Assembly: GCF_020026895.1 (NCBI RefSeq)
Contig: NZ_JAINZW010000002.1
Coordinates: forward strand, 496,001 to 560,000
Length of the DNA stretch: 64,000 bases
Reading direction: 5' to 3'
Origin: Novilysobacter selenitireducens
GTDB taxonomy: Bacteria; Pseudomonadota; Gammaproteobacteria; Xanthomonadales; Xanthomonadaceae
Shown: one piece after another, positions 1-7,260 of the stretch
Layout of the letters: each line of letters starts with the position of its first letter
Position numbering within the stretch: the first letter of the stretch is position 1
The notes under the pieces: model-generated
Seen by the model: the letters and a program-made list of their open reading frames with translations, nothing else
Told to the model about the DNA's origin: nothing
Databases searched by the model: none
Made by a program: the position numbers and the translations under genes

Positions 1-1315
1 ACTCGTTGGGACTGCGGTTCACTAAACTCTCGTGCGGATCGGAATTGTAGTTTGCGAGCATCACGTCGATGATTTGCTCAAGCTCTTCGATGGTCACCGC
101 GTGCTCGCTGGCGGCTTTCAAAGCGCGCTTTCTTTCTTCTGCTGGAGCTTTAGGATCGAAGCCTATCGGAAGTCGTCGAAATCCATGCGTCTCGAGTGTT
201 TGATTCAATCGCTCTACGAATGGGCGCGCAATTGGAAATCGCACGCGGCCATAATTTACGGTAGCGCCGATCGCCGTGGTCAGTCCGCCCATCGTGAAAT
301 TCGCAGTATTAGCTTTAGCTCCGTCTAAGCAGACGAGATCTATGAGTCGACCTCTAGCTTGAGGGGCAACGCCCGATGGAAAGCCTGCGCCGTCTTTGTA
401 CCTGAGATGCGGCAGCGTTAGAGCCTTTGGCTCCCACGGAACGAGTGCATGAGCGAAAGAACGCATTACAGAGATCGCCGGGTAGTTGGTACTTCCCAGT
501 CGATACGAATAACCCAGAATCGCTCGACTTGCTCGATCGACAGCTATCAGGAGCCACAGTCGCATGGGTGTCGTGTAAATCCATTCTCCCCGCAGGCCGG
601 GAGTCTTAATGACAAAATAGAAATCCCCATTGTGACCGTCATGCTCTATCTCCTCGAATGGGCGCAACTGCTGCGCACCCGATGGCTGCCCCGTGAGCGG
701 CTGCTCCAGGGCGGCTTCGCCCTCAGCGCTAGCTTCGATTGCGCATTGCTCCTGTCGCATTCGCTCGATAAACCGAACTAGAGCGCGGGCACCTTGGTCT
801 TCAGTATTGAAGGGATACTGATTCGGGGCGCGGAACTTCGCGCACTTCTTGAGAAATTCGACACGGATTGCCTTGGCAAGAACAGATGAAGATCTCCCTG
901 CCGCTTTACGAACATGTTTTTCGACGTAGCCGTACAATTCCTCGTGCTCCGCCAACAGATGCATAAAGGCCCCTGCAAAGCCCCTTCGCTGTCCTGCGAA
1001 CTTGGGGTTAACGGGTGCCGTGCGCTTGTAAGCGGAGATCGTCAATCCGGGAATGAGCGCAAAAAAGCCGTACATCACGCCGCTTGGTCGTGTCGCCAAG
1101 CATCGATTTAGCATCCTGTAGACTTGACTCTTACTGTAGCCATAGTCCCTCTTGATAGTCGCGAAGGAGGCGCCGTTCAAGTACGCTGTCAGGCTATTCT
1201 TTCTTCTATGATATTCTCTGACGGAATCTTCAGGTACGTCCGAATCACGAGGCCGATCCCAGTTGCTCGTGTCCCGCAACTCGGGTGCGAGGGCCAGTCG
1301 CTCCGCTATGCTCAT
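1..1315 (-). CDS. TnsB-like DDE transposase (Tn7-like element), C-terminus cut by window edge
   Basis: Translating the reverse strand by hand gives an open frame of 438 codons that starts with ATG at 1315 and runs off the left edge without a stop. It has the layout of a Mu/TnsB-type integrase. An N-terminal helical, DNA-binding-like region carries YGYSKSQVYRMLNRCL near residues 55-70. A DDE catalytic core follows, with Asp in EIEHDG near residue 226, Asp in LVCLDGAK near 329 and Glu in RPFVERLN near 366, giving 36 residues between the second Asp and the Glu. The start of a C-terminal region reads ANYNSDPHESLVNRSPNE. The ATG overlaps the stop of the upstream TnsA-like gene (ATGA), so the two are translationally coupled, as tnsA-tnsB are in Tn7. 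TnsB cuts the 3' ends and joins the transposon. No frameshift is visible in the part seen. Confidence 0.85.
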   Translation of the reverse strand, partial: MSIAERLALAPELRDTSNWDRPRDSDVPEDSVREYHRRKNSLTAYLNGASFATIKRDYGYSKSQVYRMLNRCLATRPSGVMYGFFALIPGLTISAYKRTAPVNPKFAGQRRGFAGAFMHLLAEHEELYGYVEKHVRKAAGRSSSVLAKAIRVEFLKKCAKFRAPNQYPFNTEDQGARALVRFIERMRQEQCAIEASAEGEAALEQPLTGQPSGAQQLRPFEEIEHDGHNGDFYFVIKTPGLRGEWIYTTPMRLWLLIAVDRASRAILGYSYRLGSTNYPAISVMRSFAHALVPWEPKALTLPHLRYKDGAGFPSGVAPQARGRLIDLVCLDGAKANTANFTMGGLTTAIGATVNYGRVRFPIARPFVERLNQTLETHGFRRLPIGFDPKAPAEERKRALKAASEHAVTIEELEQIIDVMLANYNSDPHESLVNRSPNE

Positions 1316-1968
1316 GGGAGACGCAGCACCGTAGTAGACGCTAACGGGTGTTCATATAGATCGGCTTTCACCAGCCCACGGTGGATGAGACGAGCTAGTT
1401 CCGTGTTGACGTATCCCTCAAATCGAGACGCAAACAATCTGGTCAACTCCGACCAACTAGCCGTCCGAACCTTTTTCAGGTGAGCCACCACAGCAACTTC
1501 AATTTCCTCGTCCGAACTGTGCTCCATGGCGACGAAAGGTTGCAGCTGTTTTAGGTTCCGGACGTACGTGGCTCGACTTTGCAGATCGGCAGCCTGCCAT
1601 ACCTCGCATGTCAACTTGGATCCTTCGATCGACCGCTTCAGGAGGTCGGGGCTAAGAGCCTTATCGCGGGTCGACCTTATGTCGTACAACACGACACCGG
1701 CTTGCCGGCCTGATTGCCGCTTCAGCCAGAAGTCTAGAGCGCGCCGCTTGCCCTCTAGGGGTAGCAGATCGATGAAGATAGGAGGTCGCTCGCAGAACCA
1801 GGCAATATCGGGATCGAACTCGATCAACAGCCACGCGTCGTACTGGCTCGGGCCTATCAGGTGGACGTGACGATTGCTCTTGGCCGACCACGCCACGAAG
1901 ACATTCGAGCGGCGGAACTCAGCGCCGCCGATCTTTCGCGGGTTAAACTGTGGACCAGCCTCGACCAC
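1312..1968 (-). CDS. TnsA-like endonuclease of a Tn7-like transposon
   Basis: 218 residues, starting with GTG (in-frame stop upstream and no ATG). The N-terminal part matches the TnsA endonuclease N-terminal domain: LLIEFDPDIAWFCERPP (Glu50) followed by RRALDFWLKRQSG (Asp79). The C-terminal part (about residues 125-215) looks like a winged-helix domain, as in TnsA. TnsA cleaves the 5' strands at the transposon ends and so makes transposition cut-and-paste. The third catalytic position is usually a Val-Lys pair; here the matching strand reads VLYDIRST (residues 93-100), with Arg where Lys is expected, so activity is uncertain. Its position just inside the element end, before the TnsB-like gene and overlapping it by 4 bp, fits Tn7 gene order. 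The assignment rests on motifs and context only. Confidence 0.72.
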   Translation of the reverse strand: MVEAGPQFNPRKIGGAEFRRSNVFVAWSAKSNRHVHLIGPSQYDAWLLIEFDPDIAWFCERPPIFIDLLPLEGKRRALDFWLKRQSGRQAGVVLYDIRSTRDKALSPDLLKRSIEGSKLTCEVWQAADLQSRATYVRNLKQLQPFVAMEHSSDEEIEVAVVAHLKKVRTASWSELTRLFASRFEGYVNTELARLIHRGLVKADLYEHPLASTTVLRLP

Positions 1969-2260
1969 CAGCGTGCCCTCGTTTAGACACGTAGAATGGG
2001 ATACACAATTCTGTCCACTCCGTCAACTGCAAATCCGTACCCCCAGAATCCTAACTAGCTGTTTTTGTTCGCTTTCCATCGTACTGCGATTGTGAAAGCG
2101 GACACAGTCGAGTTCGCGGCCCGGTTCGCCCTCAACCCCTAACGCCGAATTTTCCAGTTTCGGTCGGTCCTACTCAGGGGAGGACGTCAGGGCGTCTTGC
2201 CCCCGCAGCGAGGGTCGGTAGTCAAGTTCTGCTTTCGGCCAGAAGCGGACATCGACCTTC
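1969..2260. other. Non-coding: presumed Tn7-like transposon end and remnant of an integron cassette
   Basis: No gene is visible. In Tn7-like elements the transposon end lies directly upstream of tnsA, so the boundary should fall here. A candidate 5'-TGT...-type end, read on the minus strand, starts near 2105 (plus-strand reading gcggacaca), but TnsB-binding repeats and a target duplication could not be resolved by eye. Bases 2227-2257 form an imperfect hairpin (tctgctttcggccagaagcgga) that recurs at 7172-7203 next to another attC. This suggests the right part is the start of a further cassette whose remainder was cut off by the transposon. Confidence 0.4.
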
Positions 2261-2313
2261 AATACCTGAGTAGGCCGCGCCGCGAAGCAGCGTCAGCTTG
2301 GACGAATTGTTAG
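2261..2313 (-). repeat. attC site 1 (left end of array)
   Basis: Xanthomonad-type attC, read on the minus strand: it begins at the core-site ttgttag end (2308-2313) and closes with the acctgag arm. The paired arms aggccgcgcc / cgtcagcttgg flank a GCGAAGC loop. It follows the 203-aa cassette gene, whose stop codon lies inside the site. The outer (2261) end is degraded to aatacc instead of aacacc. Confidence 0.8.
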
Positions 2314-2921
2314 CCGGTTACGATGACTGCGCTGATCCGCGCCCTGATCTCTTCGCATGTCTCATCGACTGCTGCGAGAATCGCTTCACGGTTCGCCTTA
2401 GCTTCCTTCCAATAGTCGCGTGACGAACGATCCGAGTGCTCGGCATCCACCGATTCGCCATAGCACAGATCGATGACTTTCTGGAGATGTCCATAAACTG
2501 CGAAGGCATAGAAAGGCTTGTTCTTCTCCACCAGGTCGCGCAGTTCGCCGAAAGCGGGGCCGAATTCCTGGAGCCGCTTTCTCAGGCGCTGCTCTTGAGT
2601 CTCTTGAAGGTCAACAAAATCGACTAAAGGACGTATCCGAAGCGCCTTCATTCGGAAGTCGACGAGGCAAGACCAGATCTCTTTGTAGATGGAAAATTCT
2701 GCATCGAACTGCGTCTTTGTGACATGGAGGCTGCGGTCCAAGTCGGCCTGAAGCGCCTTGTTGTTCTGGTCTAGCTGACGCTGCAATGCGAATTTTTCGC
2801 GCTCAACGATACGTAGAACCCAGACGCGGCCCAGGAATGCAGCGAGGCCGCCGACAATCAACGTGTATCCGCCGATGGTGGCTATCAGCTGTTCAAGGGT
2901 GAGGAGCGTAAGACTTTCCAT
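2310..2921 (-). CDS. Cassette gene: membrane-anchored coiled-coil protein, unknown function
   Basis: 203 residues with no recognised family. One transmembrane helix lies at about residues 12-34 (IATIGGYTLIVGGLAAFLGRV). A basic, heptad-like stretch rich in Lys, Gln, Asp and Leu follows (about 36-70, probable coiled coil), then a soluble, mostly helical C-terminal part. Similar small proteins, a single membrane anchor plus a coiled coil and a helical domain, are common in integron cassettes and defence islands, but nothing here fixes a role. The stop codon falls within attC 1, the usual compact cassette layout. No Shine-Dalgarno sequence stands out before the ATG, so expression probably depends on read-through from an outside promoter. 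Confidence 0.75.
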   Translation of the reverse strand: MESLTLLTLEQLIATIGGYTLIVGGLAAFLGRVWVLRIVEREKFALQRQLDQNNKALQADLDRSLHVTKTQFDAEFSIYKEIWSCLVDFRMKALRIRPLVDFVDLQETQEQRLRKRLQEFGPAFGELRDLVEKNKPFYAFAVYGHLQKVIDLCYGESVDAEHSDRSSRDYWKEAKANREAILAAVDETCEEIRARISAVIVTG

Positions 2922-2929
2922 AACAAGCC

Positions 2930-2985
2930 AACACCTGAGTTAAGCCGCGCCGCGAAGCGGCGTCGGCTTGGACGAATTGTTAGGC
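2930..2985 (-). repeat. attC site 2
   Basis: Full-length site with aacacctgagttaagccg on one arm and cggcttggacgaattgttag on the other, around the GCGAAGC loop. The arms are complementary apart from the extra bases typical of attC. It belongs 3' to the 138-aa cassette gene. Confidence 0.92.
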
Positions 2986-2990
2986 CCCAC

Positions 2991-3407
2991 CTAGCGAACT
3001 TCCACTCGCCGAATCGGGGTGCCTGTGACCCAGCCATCCGGCGATTTCAGCACGCGCATTTCCATCACGAACGATGTGCGGATATCCGCAATCTCGCGGG
3101 GAACCGCAGCTCGGTCCTTTGCTTCAATGAAGTATCCATAAGCCGAATAGCCCTGATTGAGCACCAGCGCAAGCTTCTCGTCGTGGTCCTTGCGAGCAGG
3201 CGTCTTGCAGCCGGACTCGTCCATGCCCCATTCGGGACCCTGGAGCGTGTAAGTGGTTTCACCATCCACCTTCTCCACATGGTCGGTCCAAACGCTGAGG
3301 TAGACTGCTCGTTCCGACTCATTAACAGCGCACCAGCTCCAGACGTGATTGACCTGGACTGCGCCGAAGCGCTCCATTAGCTGGGTTCTGTTCGCAGGAC
3401 GTGCCAC
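2991..3407 (-). CDS. Cassette gene: conserved-type small soluble protein, unknown function
   Basis: 138 residues, GTG start at 3407 preceded by a perfect Shine-Dalgarno (AAAGGAGGTCAA), so this cassette carries its own strong translation signal. No signal peptide or membrane segment is visible. The protein is rich in Trp and charged residues (VNHVWSWCAVNESERAVYLSVW near residues 19-40; a later YSAYGYFIEAKDRA stretch), suggesting a mixed alpha/beta fold. I do not recognise a family. It ends 5 bases before attC 2, so the gene and site form one cassette of about 490 bp. Confidence 0.78.
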   Translation of the reverse strand: MARPANRTQLMERFGAVQVNHVWSWCAVNESERAVYLSVWTDHVEKVDGETTYTLQGPEWGMDESGCKTPARKDHDEKLALVLNQGYSAYGYFIEAKDRAAVPREIADIRTSFVMEMRVLKSPDGWVTGTPIRRVEVR

Positions 3408-3423
3408 TTGACCTCCTTTGGTG

Positions 3424-3479
3424 CTAACACCTGAGTTAAGACGCGCCGCGAAGCGGCGATGGCCTGTGCGAATTGTCAG
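3424..3479 (-). repeat. attC site 3 (degenerate core)
   Basis: ctaacacctgagttaag and ggcctgtgcgaattgtcag arms around GCGAAGC. The core triplet reads TTGTCAG instead of TTGTTAG, so recombination at this site may be weak. Confidence 0.85.
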
Positions 3480-4354
3480 ATGGCGCTCTCGCGAACCCGC
3501 AAGACGAACTCTCTAGGATCTGGATAGCAAGACTTGATCCTGACGTGCTGGAGTTCGCTCTGGTCTTGAATCATTCCACGCGCTTCCTCTTTTAGCTGCA
3601 CCGACGCCCGAGCGCCAAGGACAACTCCGATAATGGCATCCGGAGGAACCTCGAAGAGGTAAATCTTTGACGAGCCTGAATTAGCTATGTCGTTCGCCTC
3701 CGTAAGCGCCATGAACATGCGCCACTCACGCTCGTAGGACCACTGCGTGCTCTTTACGAGGAACATGTCGGACACTTCAAGATCAAGCAGAACCCCAGAA
3801 GGACGGGCGTCTCGATAGAGTACCCGGCGTATGTGGCGGCACTCGTCATTCTCAGATCGTTGCGCGTGAAAAAATGGGTGATGCGCATCAAATTCTAGAA
3901 CGAACCCGGTATGGCTCGCCGCGTAATGTGCCCACATGAGCAAGCTGTCGCATACCTCGGAGAGGCATAGGGCTCCGATGTAGGAGTCCCATTTTTGTGG
4001 CAGCCCTTCAAGGGCCTCCTTGACTCCTGCCTCAAGCGCTTTCTGCAGAACGGGATAGCTCTGCCGCATGGCTGGAACCATCCGATTGAGGAACTTAGTC
4101 TGGGATATGGCGGCCCGAAATTCTGGGGGCTGTCTGCTATAGGTATCGAGCAGCTCAGGAAGAAGAAGCTCCTCAAATGAGCCAAGCGTACGCTCTGCCG
4201 TCGCCAAGCCCTGGAGGTGCGGTCTCCCCTCAAATGGATCGTTGAACTCGCCCAGAGGAGTGAAACGCATCTTCCGCGTTAGCAACACGTCCAAGCGGTC
4301 AGGGCCGAAGTACTTAAATAGGGACTTTGGTGTGTCGCGCATCTTCAAGGCCAT
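3476..4354 (-). CDS. Cassette gene: DUF2971 family protein
   Basis: 292 residues. The N-terminus has the DUF2971 pattern: LFKYFGPDRLDVLLTRKMRF (residues 12-31) then FNDPFEGRP. The mid-region CLSEVCDSLLMWAHYA and GFVLEFD and the later WSYEREWRMF are also typical of the family, which keeps Phe-Asn-Asp-Pro, Trp-Ala-His-Tyr and Glu-Trp-Arg blocks. Biochemistry of DUF2971 is not established; members are frequent in mobile and defence-related DNA. No membrane segment or signal peptide is visible, so it should be cytoplasmic. The stop codon lies within attC 3. The start ATG directly follows the degraded attC 4, leaving almost no leader, so translation may depend on an upstream cassette transcript. 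Confidence 0.85.
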   Translation of the reverse strand: MALKMRDTPKSLFKYFGPDRLDVLLTRKMRFTPLGEFNDPFEGRPHLQGLATAERTLGSFEELLLPELLDTYSRQPPEFRAAISQTKFLNRMVPAMRQSYPVLQKALEAGVKEALEGLPQKWDSYIGALCLSEVCDSLLMWAHYAASHTGFVLEFDAHHPFFHAQRSENDECRHIRRVLYRDARPSGVLLDLEVSDMFLVKSTQWSYEREWRMFMALTEANDIANSGSSKIYLFEVPPDAIIGVVLGARASVQLKEEARGMIQDQSELQHVRIKSCYPDPREFVLRVRESAI

Positions 4355-4412
4355 CTCACGCCTGAGTTAAGCCGCCCTGCGAAGCAGCGTCGGCTTGAAA
4401 GGATTGCTATAT
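4353..4412 (-). repeat. attC site 4 (degenerate)
   Basis: cgcctgagttaagccg and cggcttgaaaggattgctat arms are present but both outer cores are altered (atctcacg and TTGCTAT), so the site may no longer recombine. Confidence 0.75.
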
Positions 4413-4419
4413 GGCACTC

Positions 4420-5013
4420 CTAGACCTGGACGAGCACGGCTTGGACGAAGGTCTCCGTGTTCGAAGCCCATGCATCGACCGTTGCCGGCGAGATTGGCTC
4501 CACCTGGAAGCGTCCTCTGCCCGGGTTCTCATTCTCGTCGGCGCGATGCACGATCTTGTGGCGGCGCTTCATGGTCTTCTCAAGCTCAGCCATGTGGCCC
4601 GCTAGAGGTGCGGTGTCTACCGAGAGAGACTGCAGCAAAGAGATTACTTCCGTTGTGTTGTTATAGTTTGAACGTTCAAGACTAGAATCGATCGACGCTT
4701 TAATCACGTCTTCCACCGTACTGCCTCTAAAGGCGGACAACGAACCGAGCGTAAACTTAATCGCGGCGCTTCCCTTCAGAGGAATTTCGGCTAACACTTC
4801 CGGTGCCGCGGCGGGCAGTTTCCAGTAGGCGAGGCTTCTTAGTACGTCTTCCATTGAGGCGTGGAGGAGGACAACCGCTGCTCGCAATACGTCCGTCTTT
4901 TCGTGACCCCGCCTGCCACGGCCGGCTCCCGATAGTTGCGTGCGGTAGATTGAAACAAGATTTCGAACACGACTAATGTTGCGGTCAAACCGATCGCTAA
5001 TCTGTTGCTTCAT
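4420..5013 (-). CDS. Cassette gene: HEPN-like (RX4-6H) RNase-type protein, possible toxin
   Basis: 197 residues from the ATG at 5013, chosen because GAGGGG precedes it at good spacing; the longer frame to 5043 would start inside the neighbouring attC. The protein is all helical. RAAVVLLHASMEDVLRSLAYWK (about residues 44-65) resembles the first helix of RiboL-PSP-HEPN proteins, and RRHKIVHRADENE (about residue 150) carries the R-X4-H motif that is catalytic in HEPN ribonucleases. Known HEPN proteins act as RNA-cleaving toxins or abortive-infection effectors. No separate antitoxin gene is visible in this cassette, so any antidote would have to be elsewhere, or the protein is an effector triggered by a phage signal. 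The functional reading is inference. Confidence 0.72.
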   Translation of the reverse strand: MKQQISDRFDRNISRVRNLVSIYRTQLSGAGRGRRGHEKTDVLRAAVVLLHASMEDVLRSLAYWKLPAAAPEVLAEIPLKGSAAIKFTLGSLSAFRGSTVEDVIKASIDSSLERSNYNNTTEVISLLQSLSVDTAPLAGHMAELEKTMKRRHKIVHRADENENPGRGRFQVEPISPATVDAWASNTETFVQAVLVQV

Positions 5014-5036
5014 GAGCAGCGCCCCTCTCGCGCCAT

Positions 5037-5092
5037 ATAACACCAGAATTAAGGCGATCCGCGAAGCGGGCTCGTCTCGACTAAACTGTTAG
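5037..5092 (-). repeat. attC site 5
   Basis: ataacaccagaattaagg / cgactaaactgttag arms around GCGAAGC. The stem is less regular than in sites 2 and 9, but both outer cores are intact. Confidence 0.85.
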
Positions 5093-5628
5093 GTGACATA
5101 GGCAGCGATGCTACCGTAAAGGACGAGAAGGACGCCGAAGACCTGCTGCTTCACACCCCCCGTTGCCGACTTCTCCAATGTCTCCCGAATGCTCCTGATG
5201 TCTCGCGCGTTATCTGCAATTCCTGTAGCTGCGTCTTTGTCTACGCGCTCAATTTGCACCTGCATTTTCTTGATCTCTTCGGAGATCTCTTGGCGCACCT
5301 CAGCAATCTGATCTTGAAGGTAGTCGAGACGTTCTTCAACTGTCCTGGGCTTCCTTGTTACATGGAATTTGGCTTCTCCAGTAATTGCGATGGAGCCCGA
5401 TCCGAATGCAGAAATTGCCACGCTGCGTTTGAATAGCGGAAATTCGCAAAGGTACTTGGCGAACATTGTCAGTAGCGATCCTTTTCTGACTAACCCGATC
5501 GCCGAGTTAACTGAGTGAAGGACAAGTAGACCACCCAGCATCTGAGACAAAAGAGACGCCGCTAGATTTATGCGTTGCGAGCTCCCTGGAAAATAACCTA
5601 ATAGAAGAAGATGCACAGCAAAAAACAA
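5089..5628 (-). CDS. Cassette gene: membrane protein with coiled coil, possibly frameshifted at its 5' end
   Basis: 179 residues if started at the TTG at 5628. It has hydrophobic segments near residues 1-15 and 24-46 (INLAASLLSQMLGGLLVLHSV), a charged coiled-coil-like segment RTVEERLDYLQDQIAEVRQE (about 95-114), and a C-terminal hydrophobic stretch QQVFGVLLVLYGSIAAYV. No family is recognised. A better-looking start (ATG at 5692, MGKLRALLVWLLRAWPLIVICVV) lies in another frame. The two frames meet at a run of six T on the coding strand (near 5621-5626), and joining them would restore a full first membrane helix. Either the gene is broken by a slip in this run, or it is a sequencing error, or the TTG start is real. 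Confidence 0.6.
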   Translation of the reverse strand: MFFAVHLLLLGYFPGSSQRINLAASLLSQMLGGLLVLHSVNSAIGLVRKGSLLTMFAKYLCEFPLFKRSVAISAFGSGSIAITGEAKFHVTRKPRTVEERLDYLQDQIAEVRQEISEEIKKMQVQIERVDKDAATGIADNARDIRSIRETLEKSATGGVKQQVFGVLLVLYGSIAAYVT

Positions 5629-5698
5629 CGCAAATGACGATTAGAGGCCAAGCTCTGAGAAGCCAGACTAGGAGCGCACGCAATTTTCCCATGTCGCG

Positions 5699-5753
5699 TA
5701 ACACCAGAATTGAGCCGAGCCGCGAAGCGGCGTCGGCTTGAAGGATTTGTTAG
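5699..5753 (-). repeat. attC site 6
   Basis: aacaccagaattgagccg / cggcttgaaggatttgttag arms around GCGAAGC; canonical GTTAGGC core at the right side. Confidence 0.92.
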
Positions 5754-6152
5754 GCGTTACTGCCCCGGTGGCTAGCTGAATTCCCCAGCGCCAGCGACGG
5801 CTAACACCCCCAGTGCCGAACACTACCAGCCCGAGCCGACCGGCGCTTTCAAGCCCGCTCGCCTTGCTGTAGGACAGGGCCGACGTCCGCTTTGGGTCGG
5901 AAGCGGCCCTCCACGACCAAGCCCATCCAAGAGCACCCACATGGTCTGGTGCCGGCGGGATATGGGAGTCCGCGTGGAGCCCCTACCAGCCTCTAACCGT
6001 CCCCGCGCTGCGTCAGACACCAGTCGCGAAAGGTCGCCGGTCTGGTAGTCGCGCAGTTGTCAGTGCGCCCAAGTCGATTTGCATCCCGGGCAGCGTCCCC
6101 GGTTCGGGGCCGTGGCATCATCGGCGACGGGGAAAGACCAAGACGGGGACAC

Positions 6153-7136
6153 ATGGAATTGAGCACTGGGGAAGCTCCGGTTTCGGAGCCTGGCGCTGCC
6201 GGTTTCTGGCGGCGGTCGATCGCGTTCGTTGTCGATGCGCTGGTGTTGGGCATCATCGGTGCGTTGGCGGGCTGGGCGCTGTTCGACGAGTTCGCGCGGA
6301 TGGGCGGCTACGGACGGGTGATCGGCTTCATCGTCGCACTGGCGTTCTTCGGCGTGATGAACAGTGCACTGTGCCAAGGGCAGACGCTGGGCAAGCGCCT
6401 ACTGGGGGTGCGGGTGGTCGGCAGAAACGGATCACTGCTTTCATTGCCCCAATCACTGCTGCGCTACTCGGTGCTGGGAATCCCCTTTTTCCTCAACGGG
6501 GCGCCGTTCGATGCAGAGATGTTGTTCTCACCTATGGGCTATGTTCTATCGCTCGTGATCTTCGGCGGAATGCTCTCAATTCTGTACTTGTATGTATTCA
6601 ACCGTCGCGGCCGCCGTTCACTGCATGACTTGGTAGTCGGCAGTTCGGTGGTTACTGCGCAGACGCCGGTCGCTATGGTCAGGCCGGTACCGGTTTGGCG
6701 GGTGCATTTGGCTGTGGTTGCTGTGCTCTTGGCCGCAGCGACTGCCGTGCCCGCGCTCACCGGACGCTTGGCGCAGAGCAACTCCTTCAAGGATCTGTTG
6801 CTGGCCTATGAAGCCATAAATGCCCTGCACGGAGTCCAGCACGCGCAGCTGACCCACAACACGGCGTTCCGCAGCGGGAGCCCAAATGTCGAGTCGGTGG
6901 TGGCGCAGGTGAACCTGGCCGAAGAGCGTGTCAATGATGGCGCGTTCGCAGAGCACATTGCCGAGGTGATTCTCGCTAAAGACAAGAAGGCCGGTGCCAT
7001 GTCGGCCATCCACGTCACGCTTGTGTACGGGTACGACTTGGGCATCTCTTCCTCTTGGCGCGCGAAGAGCTACCAATTTGCGCCGGACGCCTTGGCAGCC
7101 GGTGGCGGCGCATCGACTCCGGAGAGTGCGAAGTAA
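6153..7136 (+). CDS. Cassette gene on opposite strand: RDD family membrane protein
   Basis: 327 residues from the ATG at 6153, preceded by GGGGA; the frame extends upstream to 6057, but that part is Arg-rich with no family match. Residues about 15-165 form an RDD domain: it opens with AGFWRRSIAFVVDALVLGIIG (the family's Arg and Asp), then two further hydrophobic segments and QGQTLGKRLLGVRVV, the usual RDD loop. A fourth hydrophobic segment (VHLAVVAVLLAAATAVPAL, about residues 185-203) precedes a soluble C-terminal domain of about 115 residues that I cannot assign. RDD proteins are multi-pass inner-membrane proteins of mostly unknown function. It is the only cassette gene reading rightward, so it cannot be driven by a leftward integron promoter and needs its own. 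Confidence 0.85.
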   Translation: MELSTGEAPVSEPGAAGFWRRSIAFVVDALVLGIIGALAGWALFDEFARMGGYGRVIGFIVALAFFGVMNSALCQGQTLGKRLLGVRVVGRNGSLLSLPQSLLRYSVLGIPFFLNGAPFDAEMLFSPMGYVLSLVIFGGMLSILYLYVFNRRGRRSLHDLVVGSSVVTAQTPVAMVRPVPVWRVHLAVVAVLLAAATAVPALTGRLAQSNSFKDLLLAYEAINALHGVQHAQLTHNTAFRSGSPNVESVVAQVNLAEERVNDGAFAEHIAEVILAKDKKAGAMSAIHVTLVYGYDLGISSSWRAKSYQFAPDALAAGGGASTPESAK

Positions 7137-7171
7137 GCTGCGTAGCTCATACTGACGAGGCCTTCCTCGGA

Positions 7172-7203
7172 TGTCTGCTATCGGCCAGAAGCGGACATCG
7201 ACC
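7172..7203. terminator. Hairpin after the RDD gene, shared with 2227-2257
   Basis: tgtctgctatcggccagaagcggaca forms an imperfect stem (TGTCxGCT / AGCGGACA). It lies 35 bases after the RDD stop codon and has no T-run. A closely related copy stands at 2227-2257, also just before an attC. It could act as a transcription stop or be a common cassette-end sequence. Confidence 0.45.
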
Positions 7204-7205
7204 CT

Positions 7206-7260
7206 CGACACTTGAGTTAAGCCGCGCCGCGAAGCGGCGTCGACTTGAACGAATTGTTAG
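7206..7260 (-). repeat. attC site 7
   Basis: cgacacttgagttaagccg / cgacttgaacgaattgttag arms around GCGAAGC; the stop codon of the 191-aa cassette gene lies in the core. Confidence 0.92.

Noticed and set aside
5823..6020. Small minus-strand frames in the RDD cassette
   Set aside because: Low-complexity Arg/Gly-rich, no ribosome site, and the cassette is explained by the RDD gene.
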